Shown here: one piece after another, positions 16,985 through 25,917 of the stretch
Position numbering within the stretch: the first letter of the stretch is position 1
Layout: each line of letters opens with the position of its first letter
NCBI RefSeq assembly: GCF_900167075.1
Contig: NZ_FUWH01000001.1
Location: 186,001 to 250,000, forward strand
Source of the DNA: Sediminibacterium ginsengisoli
GTDB lineage: Bacteria; Bacteroidota; Bacteroidia; Chitinophagales; Chitinophagaceae
Reading direction: 5' to 3'
Length of the DNA: 64,000 nucleotides
The notes under the pieces: model-generated
Seen by the model: the letters and a program-made list of their open reading frames with translations, nothing else
Databases searched by the model: none
Told to the model about the DNA's origin: nothing
Translations under genes and position numbers: made by a program

Positions 16985-17470
16985 ATGTGGTATGTATTGA
17001 TTACACTCCTGAGTTTTGCCCTGATGGAATGCGTTACATGGCTCACACACCGGTATGTAATGCATGGATTCCTGTGGTTCCTGCATGAAGATCATCACCG
17101 GAAAGGCCCGGGCTTTTTTGAAAAGAACGATGCATTCTTTGTGATCTTTGCTATTCCCAGCTGGCTATGCATCATGCTTGGCAGCATGAACCAGGCCTAT
17201 TGGGTAGTAGCGATAGGGGCCGGTATAGCGCTGTACGGAGCTGCGTATTTCCTGGTGCATGAAGTGATCATACACCAGCGGTTCAAGTGGTTTACACATA
17301 GCCGTAACCGTTATGTACGGGCCATCCGCTGGGCGCATAAAATGCACCATAAACACCTGGGAAAAGAAGACGGCGAAAGCTTCGGCATGCTGATCGTGGC
17401 AAAAAAATACTGGGATAAGGTAAGGCGCGATGAAAAACTGCAACATGTAAAACCCGCAGAAAGCAAATGA
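16985..17470 (+). CDS. crtZ: Beta-carotene hydroxylase CrtZ
   Basis: 161-aa fatty-acid-hydroxylase/sterol-desaturase-type di-iron membrane enzyme. The four histidine clusters are HRYVMH, HEDHH, HEVIIH and HKMHHKH, and the protein has four membrane helices. It hydroxylates C-3 of beta rings. Its length matches bacterial CrtZ. The stop codon overlaps the crtY start by four bases (ATGA at 17467-17470), which indicates coupled translation and joint action of ring hydroxylase and cyclase. Confidence 0.93.
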   Translation: MWYVLITLLSFALMECVTWLTHRYVMHGFLWFLHEDHHRKGPGFFEKNDAFFVIFAIPSWLCIMLGSMNQAYWVVAIGAGIALYGAAYFLVHEVIIHQRFKWFTHSRNRYVRAIRWAHKMHHKHLGKEDGESFGMLIVAKKYWDKVRRDEKLQHVKPAESK

Positions 17471-18630
17471 CAGGAAACCGCTACGATTATATTATTGCAG
17501 GCGGAGGTTGCGCAGGACTCAGTCTTTTAATGCGAATGCTGCAGCAGGATCAATTCAGGAATAAAAGTATCCTTTTGATAGATCCGCAGCATAAAAATAC
17601 AAACGATAAAACCTGGTGTTTCTGGGAAAAAGAGCCGGATATTTTTGAGCCTGTCGTTTTTCATTCCTGGTGTAAAGCCGGGGTGCATTCAGATACTGGT
17701 TCTGTAATATTTGATCTTGCTCCATATCGCTATAAAATGATCAGGAGCATTGACTTTTATGAATACGTCCATACCCGGGCAGCTGCACATGCCGGCGTGT
17801 CTGCATTACAGGCAACGGTTACGGATATGCATCAGCTTGACAACGGAACGGTTAACGTGCAAACAGACCAGGGAGCTTTCTATGCTGATCTTGTATTTAA
17901 CAGCACGCCGCTTCAGGCACAGCCCGTAAAACAAACTCAAATGCCACGTCTGCTGCAGCATTTCAAAGGCTGGCTTATAGAAACGGAAACCGGATGCTTT
18001 GATGCGGAAACTGCTACCCTCATGGATTTCAGGGTTTCACAGGAGCAGGGAACCACATTCGTATATGTGCTGCCCGTATCGGAAAAGCAGGCTTTGGTTG
18101 AGTATACTGTTTTCTCGGAAACTGTTCTGCCAGGGCATGTTTATGATGAGAGGATCGAATCATACCTGCGTAATAACCTCGGTATTCAAAACCGGAAGAT
18201 CCTGCACGAAGAAGCCGGGGTGATTCCAATGAACAATGATCCTTATAACAATTCCCAAAGCAGCATTATACATATCGGCACTGCGGGTGGCCAGGTAAAA
18301 GCCAGTACCGGCTACGCATTCAGGTTCATCCAGAAAAAAACAAAGGCTATTGTGGAGGCGCTGGTACGGAATGAGCCGGTAACGCAATTGAAGGAACCCG
18401 GAAAACAGAAGGCAATTTTCTACGACAATATTCTTCTCCGGGTACTCAAACAACACCCACAGCTGGGCAGTATTGTTTTCAGCCGGATCTTCTCCCGCAA
18501 TCCTCCTGCCCGCATCCTGCGATTTCTTGATAATGAAAGCAGTTTGGCAGACGACCTGCAGATCATGTGCAGTGTACAAGCCGGACTGTTTACCCGGGCG
18601 GCATTTCAGGAGTTAATGGCACGGATGTAA
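17467..18630 (+). CDS. crtY: Lycopene beta-cyclase CrtY
   Basis: 387-aa FAD/NAD(P)-binding cyclase. The N-terminal YDYIIAGGGCAGLSLLMRM is the dinucleotide fold, NDKTWCFWE and PYRYKMIRSIDFYEY are CrtY-family blocks, and IHIGTAGGQVKASTGYAFRFIQ is the conserved C-terminal segment. It forms the beta ring on the psi end that CruF/CrtD do not modify. Last gene of the crt operon. The tRNA-Arg gene begins 29 bp downstream, and I see no hairpin terminator between them. Confidence 0.93.
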   Translation: MTGNRYDYIIAGGGCAGLSLLMRMLQQDQFRNKSILLIDPQHKNTNDKTWCFWEKEPDIFEPVVFHSWCKAGVHSDTGSVIFDLAPYRYKMIRSIDFYEYVHTRAAAHAGVSALQATVTDMHQLDNGTVNVQTDQGAFYADLVFNSTPLQAQPVKQTQMPRLLQHFKGWLIETETGCFDAETATLMDFRVSQEQGTTFVYVLPVSEKQALVEYTVFSETVLPGHVYDERIESYLRNNLGIQNRKILHEEAGVIPMNNDPYNNSQSSIIHIGTAGGQVKASTGYAFRFIQKKTKAIVEALVRNEPVTQLKEPGKQKAIFYDNILLRVLKQHPQLGSIVFSRIFSRNPPARILRFLDNESSLADDLQIMCSVQAGLFTRAAFQELMARM

Positions 18631-18659
18631 GTGTTTTTCTATTACTTTTGCAGCTTTCC

Positions 18660-18731
18660 GGCCTCGTAGTACAATGGATAGTATAAGAGTTTCCGAAGCT
18701 CCAGATCCAGGTTCGATTCCTGGCGAGGCCA
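18660..18731 (+). tRNA. tRNA-Arg (anticodon CCG)
   Basis: A complete 72-nt cloverleaf can be folded by hand. The acceptor stem is GGCCTCG (18660-18666) with CGAGGCC (18724-18730) and discriminator A at 18731. The D stem is GTAC/GTAT. The anticodon loop TTCCGAA (18691-18697) gives CCG, reading CGG arginine codons. The T arm is CCAGG-TTCGATT-CCTGG. The anticodon stem has one terminal A-C mismatch. CCA is not encoded. No attachment-site duplication or integrase is next to it. Confidence 0.93.
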
Positions 18732-18864
18732 CTTTCAACTAATGCCCAATACCATTTTATAACAGGAATTACCCGGTTTCAGTTCCTGCAGCCTCCCTGC
18801 TGTTCATTCCCTTTTTGATATTTTCCGTATCTTTTCCGGAGCCGCTTCCATAATAAAACTGCTT

Positions 18865-19908
18865 ATGTATACGATACGTAACCTCTTATTTTTTATTACC
18901 GTTTCCGTAATGATTTACGGTTGCGCCACTATACGCAAGTTCCCTGCAAGCTCAGATCTGGCAGAAACCAGGTTGATGGACGCTGAATTGCAAACGCCCC
19001 AGTCAATGACGATCTACAGGGATTCCCTTTTGCTTGTGATGAATAATTTGAATACTAACCCCCATCATATACGCGTATTCGATATCGCCGGGAAAAAAGC
19101 AGTAAATAATCTTTTTCCTGCAGGTTCAAAGAAGGGCGGAACCATGGCATTCATGTCTTTCGGCATTTCCGACAGCCTCGTATGGGTATTCGATGTAGCT
19201 AAAAACGGGTTCATTACAGCCAATATAGATTCCGTATTAAAAAGTAACGGATCACTGGAATATTATTCGGAATACCGGATAAAACCGCAGGTCTTTTACT
19301 ACGACGCAACCCTTTTAAACCGCAACGAAGCCCTGCTCAGCGGTAATTATGATACAGACGAAAAACTCAGTTACGTAAAATTTGCCGATACAACACAAAA
19401 CAAAAAACTGCTGTCTTACCTGGAAGATTCTGCTATCGGCTCTTCAAGGTTTAAGAAAACATCATACGAGAGTTTTATGCTGCTGAAGCCGGATAAGAAA
19501 AAACTGCTGCTGGCCTGCAGGTATTCCGATCAGTTTGAATTACTGGATCTGACCACCGGAGCGCATAAAAAAATGAAGGGGCCCATCGGATTTGCACCAC
19601 AGCTTGCACCCTTCGAAGATAACTCCGGCAGACCTGTAGCCGCGCCGGACAATGCAACAATGTTTGGTTTTCTGAAAGGATTCGCTACGGAAAAATTTAT
19701 CTACCTTTTATTTTCCGGGAACGAGATCAAGTCGCCCAGAAGATTCTACAGCAATCAGGTACTCGTGTATAATTGGGAAGGGCAGCCGGTAAAACAATTC
19801 AACCTGAAGAACGATATCGTCTGCTTCTCGGTTTCATCCGATGATAAAACCCTTTACACACTCAATCCGCGGACAAGGGTGATCAGCTTTTCCGAATTGA
19901 AATGGTGA
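18865..19908 (+). CDS. BF3164-like lipoprotein with predicted TolB-like propeller
   Basis: 347 aa. The signal peptide ends in a lipobox (MIYGCATIR, Cys20), so the protein should be lipid-anchored. The body shows repeated short beta segments with the pattern of six-bladed propellers of the BF3164/TolB-like family: LLLVMNNLNTNPHHIRVFDIAGK at the start and VLVYNWEGQPVKQFNLKNDIVCFSVSSDDKTLYTL at the end. Function in this family is unknown. It precedes the GLPGLI and receptor genes by 88 bp on the same strand, so an outer-membrane assembly is possible. Confidence 0.65.
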   Translation: MYTIRNLLFFITVSVMIYGCATIRKFPASSDLAETRLMDAELQTPQSMTIYRDSLLLVMNNLNTNPHHIRVFDIAGKKAVNNLFPAGSKKGGTMAFMSFGISDSLVWVFDVAKNGFITANIDSVLKSNGSLEYYSEYRIKPQVFYYDATLLNRNEALLSGNYDTDEKLSYVKFADTTQNKKLLSYLEDSAIGSSRFKKTSYESFMLLKPDKKKLLLACRYSDQFELLDLTTGAHKKMKGPIGFAPQLAPFEDNSGRPVAAPDNATMFGFLKGFATEKFIYLLFSGNEIKSPRRFYSNQVLVYNWEGQPVKQFNLKNDIVCFSVSSDDKTLYTLNPRTRVISFSELKW

Positions 19909-19996
19909 TACCTGAATGAAACAATTAAAAGCCAGATAGCTTTCTTTAACCGGAAATAGTTATTTTACAAGTAGCAACCCAAACAAACTGCTGAAG

Positions 19997-20860
19997 ATGA
20001 AAAGATATATAACCGTTGTTTTTGTTTCCTTCCTGTGCCTGAACCTGAAGGCACAGGAGACGACAATACTGAATGTAGTATATGATTTTTCATATACCAG
20101 GGACCTGGCTGACCCCTCAAATCCCTATAAATCAGAAATGATATTATCTGCGGGCCAGTCGGGCAGCCGCTATACTACCCGCGATCTTTTTAACCGCAAC
20201 AGTCCTGCTGCCATCAAATTAAATAAACAGCGTGAAGCAAAAGAAAGCTCCGGTGCAGCTGCAAATACCACTGTTGCAGTTGGGGGGCCAATGCTTACTG
20301 TGAGTAATGCAGGCACACTGATCAATGAAGAAATCTTTATCAGTAAAACCAATGGCACTGTTCAGACTGCCGGCCGGATCGGGTTTAAAAATTATCATTT
20401 CTCGGTTCCGCTTCCTTCCATTAACTGGAAGCTGGGGAATGAGCAAAAAATGATCTGTGGTTATAACTGTCAGAAAGCAGTTGGCGATTTCGGGGGAAGA
20501 ACATTTGAAGCCTGGTTTGTTCCGGACCTGCCTTATTCTTTCGGTCCCTGGAAGCTGAACGGTTTACCCGGCCTGATCCTCAGCGCCAATGATACAAAAA
20601 ATGAGATCTCTTTCACCTGTAAGGAAATTACAAAAAACAGCGATCCCGAAGAACTGATAACATCCTACATGAACCTGGGCCGCAGCGTAGAGGTAAAACC
20701 CAAAGAATACCAAAGAGTAGCCGGCATGTTTGCAAGCGATCCTGCTGCTATGGTTGAAGCACAAATATCCGGAACCACGGTCAGCGTCCGCAACCTGGAT
20801 TCGCCCGGCGATAAAAGCATTAAAAAAATAACCAGGTACAACCCGATGGAACTCAAATAG
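19997..20860 (+). CDS. GLPGLI family secreted protein
   Basis: 287 aa with a signal peptide (MKRYITVVFVSFLCLNLKAQ). LNGLPGLILSANDTKNEISFTCKEI contains the name-giving motif, preceded by the family segment CGYNCQKAVGDFGGRTFEAWFVPDLPYSFGPWK. These proteins occur in Bacteroidota beside large receptor-like outer-membrane proteins, and their role is not established. The next gene starts 18 bp downstream, which is the usual partner arrangement and indicates one operon. Confidence 0.85.
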   Translation: MKRYITVVFVSFLCLNLKAQETTILNVVYDFSYTRDLADPSNPYKSEMILSAGQSGSRYTTRDLFNRNSPAAIKLNKQREAKESSGAAANTTVAVGGPMLTVSNAGTLINEEIFISKTNGTVQTAGRIGFKNYHFSVPLPSINWKLGNEQKMICGYNCQKAVGDFGGRTFEAWFVPDLPYSFGPWKLNGLPGLILSANDTKNEISFTCKEITKNSDPEELITSYMNLGRSVEVKPKEYQRVAGMFASDPAAMVEAQISGTTVSVRNLDSPGDKSIKKITRYNPMELK

Positions 20861-20878
20861 AGTGCCTTTCTTCTGCGG

Positions 20879-23560
20879 ATGAAAACTTCATACTGTAAAC
20901 TACTATACTGCTTTGTTGCAATACTCCTGTCCGCAACAGTCCCGCATACATCGTTTGCGCAGGAGCAGAAAATATATTCCGGTACAGTGTCGGATTCTGC
21001 CCAGCCGGTTGTTTCCGCCAATGTTTTTATCGTGAATGATGCCGGGGTATTGCTAAGTTTTGCAATTACTGACCAATACGGCAGTTTCCGGATCAAACTT
21101 TCTGAAACGCTGATGCAGCAGCCTCTCTGGATAGAAGCTACGGGTATGGGTTACAAGAAGGAGCGGATAAAATTCGATCCGAAAAAACAGGAATATAAGT
21201 TCAGGTTAACCCGCGATCCTGTTTTCCTGGAAGGTGTTACCGTTACCAGCCGCCCCAAACTTCAGCAGATGGGAGATACTTTGCGGTATATCGTTTCGAG
21301 CTTTGCTGAAAAAGAAGACCGGAGTATCGGCGATGTATTGCGACGTATGCCCGGCATTAAAATAATGGATGACGGAACCATTTATTATAACGACAAGCAG
21401 ATAGAGAACCTGTACATACAGGGTGATGATCTCATGAGCGGCAAATATGGTACGGCTACAAAAGTCATCAGAAAGGAAATGATCAAAAGTGTGGATGTTA
21501 TCCAGAATCACCAGCCGATCAAAGTTTTAAAAGACAAAGTATTTTCCGATAAAACATCTGTTAACCTGGTGCTGGCCGATGAAAACTCAATTAAGATTTC
21601 TTCCGGCGGCAGCATCGGTTTAGGGCTCCCCGGTCTTTATGATATCAGTGCAAATACGATTCTCCTGAACAAAAAGATCAAATCCATCAATCTTGCAGCG
21701 ATCAATAATACCGGCAACGATTACCGGAACCAGCTGAAATCCCAGGGAAGCGGTAATATGGGGGGCAGTATCGATAAAGATTTTCCGGAACTGACATTGT
21801 CGCTGTCGTCCGCGCCGGTGCCCAATATCGCCCAGCAATATTATTTCGACAACCAGTCACGCATCTTCAACTTCAATAACCTTTATAATCTTAAGAACGG
21901 CATCCAGCTGAAAGCGAATGTGCAGGTATTTGACGACCGGAATCTTTTCCTGTACAATGGCAACACGAAAAATTTCATCAATGGTGATACTGTTATTTAC
22001 CAGGATCATGAAAGTGTCCGCAACCGCCCGAAAGCTTTCAGCGGATCATTCCAGGTATTTGCTAACAAGGAGAAGTTCTACTTTAATAATGTTACGCAGT
22101 ACAGGTCATGGGTGGAAACCAATGCTGCCGGAATGCAGTTTAACAGTAATAGCTTCTCCCAGGAATTACGTAACCGCCGATATGAATTAAGCAATGACCT
22201 TCACTGGATGCCTACCATAAAATCAAATGCTGTTTTTGAATTGAGATGGCTGCTGAAAAAGGCAGATTATGATAAACAACTGGCGCTGTATGATGGTTTT
22301 GTGAGCAGTATCAAAGGCCATGAAGGAGTATATGACAGCATCATTCAAAAACTGAAAGATCCTGTTTTCATGTCGCACGTATACCTGTCTGCAAAGCGAT
22401 CCTGGCGCTGGGGAACCGTGTATCAGAATGCAGGCTGGATCACGGAGAATCACCTGGTACAGTCTGCCCTTGCCTTTCTGAAAAATGGAAATCTTACGCC
22501 TTATTCCGGTGATAACGGAAACCATCAGCGCTGGCGAAACAATCAGTATTATGTGAGTTCCGGTTTCGATTTTAAAACGAACCGCTGGAGCGGAACAGTG
22601 CAGCTGCCCCTGATACTGCAGCAGCTGCGTGACGTACAGGAATATTACGGGTTCAACAGTGCGTTGAATAAGGTCCGTTTCAATCCGAAAGCGTCGCTGC
22701 GGCACCAGATCAGCCTGGAGAAACAGGTCTCTTTAAATTATAGTTATACCACCACATTCGGTGATTTTACAGATACCTATATCGGAAGCATACTCAAAAA
22801 CTACAGGAATGTTTCTTCCAGCCAGGGTGTGATCCCCTTTAATAAGATCCATAGTTCCTCGCTGAGCTATGGTTACCAGAAATCGATCAGCTTGTTTTTC
22901 TTTAATGCTGATGTTAGTTACAGTCATATTACAGGAAACACACTGATGGCGTCAGCTATTACAGACAGTATTGAGCAGACTGCACTGGTGCAGGGAAACA
23001 ATGTCCAGGAAAGATGGTCTGCCAATACGGGAGTGAGCAAATTCATTTTTGCGATCAAGCTGAATACGAGCCTGAAGCTGGGGTATAGCTTTTCCCGGAA
23101 CAATGTTATTTTAAATAATCAGCCCGTTTCTGTTCACAACAATGTTTTATCAGCCTCGGTTCAATTCTCCAAACGTTTTTCCGATAAGATTTCAGTGGAG
23201 TATGGCGGGAGATATGAGCAGGTAAAAGTAACTTCTTCCGGAAATGCGGCTGCACAGAAAGTGCAGAATCTGAATCAGACCATCAAGGCCTCTTTCATTC
23301 CCGATAAAAAGCTGCTCGTTGATTTTGTGATCCGCAACGCCATTCAGAAAAACAACTTTATCACGCAGGATTATTTTTTCTCCGATGCAAAGATCAGGTA
23401 TACATTTTCGAAGAAGAAATTTGATCTCAATATTGAAGCCTACAACCTGTTCAATGTAAAAGATTATGTCTATTTCAACGCAGACAGCTACCGGCTTCTT
23501 TCAAACCATTATTATCTCCGGGGGAGAATGATCATGGCGAAAGTGGATGTTTATTTCTGA
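20879..23560 (+). CDS. Carboxypeptidase-like/TonB-receptor-like outer-membrane beta-barrel protein
   Basis: 893 aa. A signal peptide (cleavage near SFAQEQ) is followed by a carboxypeptidase-regulatory-like domain (~30-115), a plug-like region (EGVTVTSRPKLQQMGDTLRYIVSSF and GDVLRRMPGIKIMDDGTIYYNDKQIENLYIQG), and a long barrel ending in aromatic VDVYF. The TonB box is poor, so active TonB coupling is uncertain. This type pairs with GLPGLI proteins across Bacteroidota. The substrate or exported partner is unknown. Confidence 0.8.
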   Translation: MKTSYCKLLYCFVAILLSATVPHTSFAQEQKIYSGTVSDSAQPVVSANVFIVNDAGVLLSFAITDQYGSFRIKLSETLMQQPLWIEATGMGYKKERIKFDPKKQEYKFRLTRDPVFLEGVTVTSRPKLQQMGDTLRYIVSSFAEKEDRSIGDVLRRMPGIKIMDDGTIYYNDKQIENLYIQGDDLMSGKYGTATKVIRKEMIKSVDVIQNHQPIKVLKDKVFSDKTSVNLVLADENSIKISSGGSIGLGLPGLYDISANTILLNKKIKSINLAAINNTGNDYRNQLKSQGSGNMGGSIDKDFPELTLSLSSAPVPNIAQQYYFDNQSRIFNFNNLYNLKNGIQLKANVQVFDDRNLFLYNGNTKNFINGDTVIYQDHESVRNRPKAFSGSFQVFANKEKFYFNNVTQYRSWVETNAAGMQFNSNSFSQELRNRRYELSNDLHWMPTIKSNAVFELRWLLKKADYDKQLALYDGFVSSIKGHEGVYDSIIQKLKDPVFMSHVYLSAKRSWRWGTVYQNAGWITENHLVQSALAFLKNGNLTPYSGDNGNHQRWRNNQYYVSSGFDFKTNRWSGTVQLPLILQQLRDVQEYYGFNSALNKVRFNPKASLRHQISLEKQVSLNYSYTTTFGDFTDTYIGSILKNYRNVSSSQGVIPFNKIHSSSLSYGYQKSISLFFFNADVSYSHITGNTLMASAITDSIEQTALVQGNNVQERWSANTGVSKFIFAIKLNTSLKLGYSFSRNNVILNNQPVSVHNNVLSASVQFSKRFSDKISVEYGGRYEQVKVTSSGNAAAQKVQNLNQTIKASFIPDKKLLVDFVIRNAIQKNNFITQDYFFSDAKIRYTFSKKKFDLNIEAYNLFNVKDYVYFNADSYRLLSNHYYLRGRMIMAKVDVYF

Positions 23561-23600
23561 TGGGAAAAAAGCATGTGTTCTTTTGTAATCAAAAAAACAA

Positions 23601-23787
23601 TTAGCCAATAGGGCTTATGATTTCTGTACGGCCGTCGGCATATTTTTTAATAAAGTTATCCAATGATTTGCATTGCATTTTGGGCAGCGGCAAGGCCTGC
23701 CCGGCGGGCACGATTCACGACGAGGCGTTTAGTGAGATAACTGTGCCCCTCTTCGGTTTCGTATTTCGACGCTTTTGAATTTGATTT
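23601..23787 (-). pseudogene. Decayed small (~60-70 aa) conserved-type gene with frameshift
   Basis: The 325-bp gap contains two adjoining protein-like stretches in different frames on the minus strand. The first (from ~23787 to a stop at 23656) reads SKYETEEGHSYLTKRLVVNR and then ARRAGLAAAQNAMQIIG. The second (to the stop at 23601) reads LDNFIKKYADGRTEIISPIG. From memory, small Bacteroidota proteins with an Ala/Lys-rich helix followed by '..KKYADGR.EKI' resemble the two parts joined. No start codon is found after the upstream in-frame stop at 23788-23790, and an internal shift or deletion breaks the frame, so it is called a remnant. The family assignment is uncertain. Confidence 0.4.
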
Positions 23788-23885
23788 TTACTTACAGTTG
23801 CGATGCTACTACATTTTCTTACTTAAAGGTACGAAAATATGAAAATGCCGTATTCAGGATCAATACAACCGTTTGATGCCCGATA

Positions 23886-24239
23886 TCAGTAAGAAGAAAC
23901 CATTGCCATCGACTCCCTCGCCATTTGCTGATTGTACTCGAAAGTGAGTCTCTTGTGATTCACGGTATCCATGATCGTTCCGATAAAGCAAAGTCCGGCA
24001 GTGAAAAAGTAAATGATGCCCATGCCGTTCTGCCCTACCATAAAACGCTGAACACCTGCAATACCCAGGAAACCGAGCACACAGCCGAGCAGGATCTGGT
24101 CTGTTTTTCTGCGTTTGCTGTTATAAAGGGCAACAAAAGTCATCAGGCGTTCTTCAGGCAGATCGCGGGTAATATGTTGCAGAAATACCATTTCTTCACC
24201 TTCCAGCGCCGGGATCAGGTTCATAAAATTGGGTGCCAT
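23886..24239 (-). CDS. TM2 domain-containing membrane protein
   Basis: 117 aa. A short N-terminal region is followed by two helices in the TM2 arrangement: KRRKTDQILLGCVLGFLGIAGVQRFMVGQNGMGIIYFFTAGLCFIGTIMDTV, with the conserved Gly-x-x-Arg-Phe turn and a terminal Asp in the second helix. Function in bacteria is unknown. It lies 4 bp downstream of the DUF2752 gene, a pairing seen in other Bacteroidota, so the two are probably co-expressed. Confidence 0.85.
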   Translation of the reverse strand: MAPNFMNLIPALEGEEMVFLQHITRDLPEERLMTFVALYNSKRRKTDQILLGCVLGFLGIAGVQRFMVGQNGMGIIYFFTAGLCFIGTIMDTVNHKRLTFEYNQQMARESMAMVSSY

Positions 24240-24243
24240 AATA

Positions 24244-24528
24244 CTACAGGGTGTTTGATTGCAGGAGTTGTTTTAGCCTGATAAATATAACAATTACAGC
24301 GAAGATTCCCAGCGGATGGTATTGCCAGGATGACCGTAGCCGTAAATGCAGCGCTTCATGTATCGCATGCCCGATGCCGCAACCCGGACATTTACCCAAA
24401 CCCACAAGCGAAGACAAACATAACGAGGTGGCTGGCTTTTCCACCGGCAGAAAAAACAACAGGACCAGTGCTGTGAACCAGAACAGCAGTTCATTGTATT
24501 TCAGCAGGAAGTGCCCGATCCTGATCAT
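24244..24528 (-). CDS. DUF2752 membrane protein
   Basis: 94 aa with two hydrophobic helices flanking the diagnostic GKCPGCGIGHAIHEALHL segment (Cys-Pro-Gly-Cys-Gly-x-Gly) of DUF2752. The two cysteines and nearby histidines could bind metal, but no activity is known for the family. It is immediately upstream of the TM2 gene and 12 bp downstream of marC, so all three minus-strand genes may form one transcript. Confidence 0.85.
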   Translation of the reverse strand: MIRIGHFLLKYNELLFWFTALVLLFFLPVEKPATSLCLSSLVGLGKCPGCGIGHAIHEALHLRLRSSWQYHPLGIFAVIVIFIRLKQLLQSNTL

Positions 24529-24540
24529 GACTGTTGATTA

Positions 24541-25119
24541 TTATTTCCCGAATGCGGCAATATTGCTGCTGAAGATCTTCACGGCAATGGCCAGCAGTAT
24601 CACTCCGAAGAATTTCCTTACCGCCAGCAGGCCCGCGGGTCCCAGCAGTTTCTCGACAAACTTCAGTGACCTTAATACGGCATACACAACGCCCAGATTG
24701 ATCATGATGCCTGCAAGAATATAAGTTGTTTCGAAGTTTGCTTTCAGCGACATAATGGTTGTAAGCGTACCGCTTCCCGCAATGATCGGAAACGCGATGG
24801 GCACAACGCTGCCGGCGTGCGCATCTTTATCGCCCTTGAAAATTTCATGACCCAGCACCATTTCAAGACCAAGCAGGAAGATCACCACAGAACCACCCAC
24901 CGCAAAAGAACGGATATCCAGCCCCAGCATTTTGAGAAAGGCTTCGCCGAGGAAAAGGAAGAGGATCATCAGCGCGCCGGAAACAAAAGTTGCCTGCAGG
25001 GTTTTAATACCGCCCATTTTCCCTTTCAGAGAGATCAGCAGGGGAATGGAGCCGACAATATCAATTACGGCAAATAAGGTAAAAGTAATAGTCAGCAGTT
25101 GATCGATATTAAAAGCCAT
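24541..25119 (-). CDS. MarC family (UPF0056) integral membrane protein
   Basis: 192 aa with six predicted membrane helices. FTLFAVIDIVGSIPLLISL at the N-terminus and PIAFPIIAGSGTLTTIMSLKA in the middle are MarC-family signatures. The family was once linked to multiple antibiotic resistance, but that link has been withdrawn and the function is open. First gene of the marC-DUF2752-TM2 run. The preceding cobC stop lies 65 bp upstream. Confidence 0.9.
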   Translation of the reverse strand: MAFNIDQLLTITFTLFAVIDIVGSIPLLISLKGKMGGIKTLQATFVSGALMILFLFLGEAFLKMLGLDIRSFAVGGSVVIFLLGLEMVLGHEIFKGDKDAHAGSVVPIAFPIIAGSGTLTTIMSLKANFETTYILAGIMINLGVVYAVLRSLKFVEKLLGPAGLLAVRKFFGVILLAIAVKIFSSNIAAFGK

Positions 25120-25184
25120 AATGCGGGGTTTTAATAAAGATATGATCTTGCTCCCGTATAAAAAACAGGCTTGCAGGGAAACCG

Positions 25185-25808
25185 TTATGCCTGGCTGCTG
25201 TTAACGGTTGGCCTGTGCCACTCTTTGCCTGCAGCAGAATAATTGTACAGCAGTTCATGACTGAGATTACCGGGTTCGCCCGAGATCTTTACCACGCAGC
25301 CATAATGCAAGGAGAAAACATCAAAGGATTCTTTCAGCGGCGTTGACGTAACATGTGCGAGAATGCTGCGTAAAACGCCGCCATGGGCCACAATTACGGC
25401 AGGCGAAGGCTGTTGCATGATCTCCGAAAAACAACGGAGTACTCTTTCGTGCATGATGGTATAGCTCTCGCCACCCGGTACGGTAACATTTACAAAGTCC
25501 TTAAGCCATGGATCCATTTCTGCTTTGGAGATCTCATCCCAGGCCTGCATTTCCCAGGTTCCGCAATCAAGTTCCTTTAATGCATCGTTGAATTGTATCT
25601 CATGTGCCGGGAATAAGGCGCTGGCCAGTTTGCTGCATCTTTGCAAGGGACTGCTGTAAACTGTTCTGATGTTTGCAGGCAGGTGGGGCCTGGTCAGTTC
25701 CACTTCTTCAGGAAAACTTTGTACTACGTCGAGATCCGTCTGTCCGTAACAGATGCCTTTTGCAATATCGGGTGTGGTATGCCTGATCAGGTAGATCTCG
25801 GTTTGCAT
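25185..25808 (-). CDS. cobC: CobC-like alpha-ribazole phosphatase (histidine phosphatase family)
   Basis: 207 aa from ATG 25808. The frame extends 100 codons upstream into the Dph6 gene, but that part is not family sequence. The catalytic motif is LIRHTTP near the N-terminus, followed by GICYGQTDLDV, the typical CobC segment, then VYSSPLQRCSKLASAL and VIVAHGGVLRS with the second His. CobC removes the phosphate from alpha-ribazole phosphate in the late steps of B12 assembly and salvage. Location downstream of a riboswitch-controlled btuB supports a cobalamin role over a generic phosphoglycerate mutase. Confidence 0.82.
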   Translation of the reverse strand: MQTEIYLIRHTTPDIAKGICYGQTDLDVVQSFPEEVELTRPHLPANIRTVYSSPLQRCSKLASALFPAHEIQFNDALKELDCGTWEMQAWDEISKAEMDPWLKDFVNVTVPGGESYTIMHERVLRCFSEIMQQPSPAVIVAHGGVLRSILAHVTSTPLKESFDVFSLHYGCVVKISGEPGNLSHELLYNYSAAGKEWHRPTVNSSQA

Positions 25809-25917
25809 ATGCTGAAATTTCGGCAAAAATAAATAAACGCAGCGCTCTTTGAACGATTGGCGGTTTTGTTTACCCGATTGTTTTTTTGCGCGATCGGTCG
25901 ACTGACCGCATCGGTTG

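Noticed and set aside
18660..18731. tRNA-Arg as an integration site for a genomic island covering the carotenoid or GLPGLI genes
   Set aside because: No integrase, no duplicated 3' tRNA end and no composition change on either side were found.
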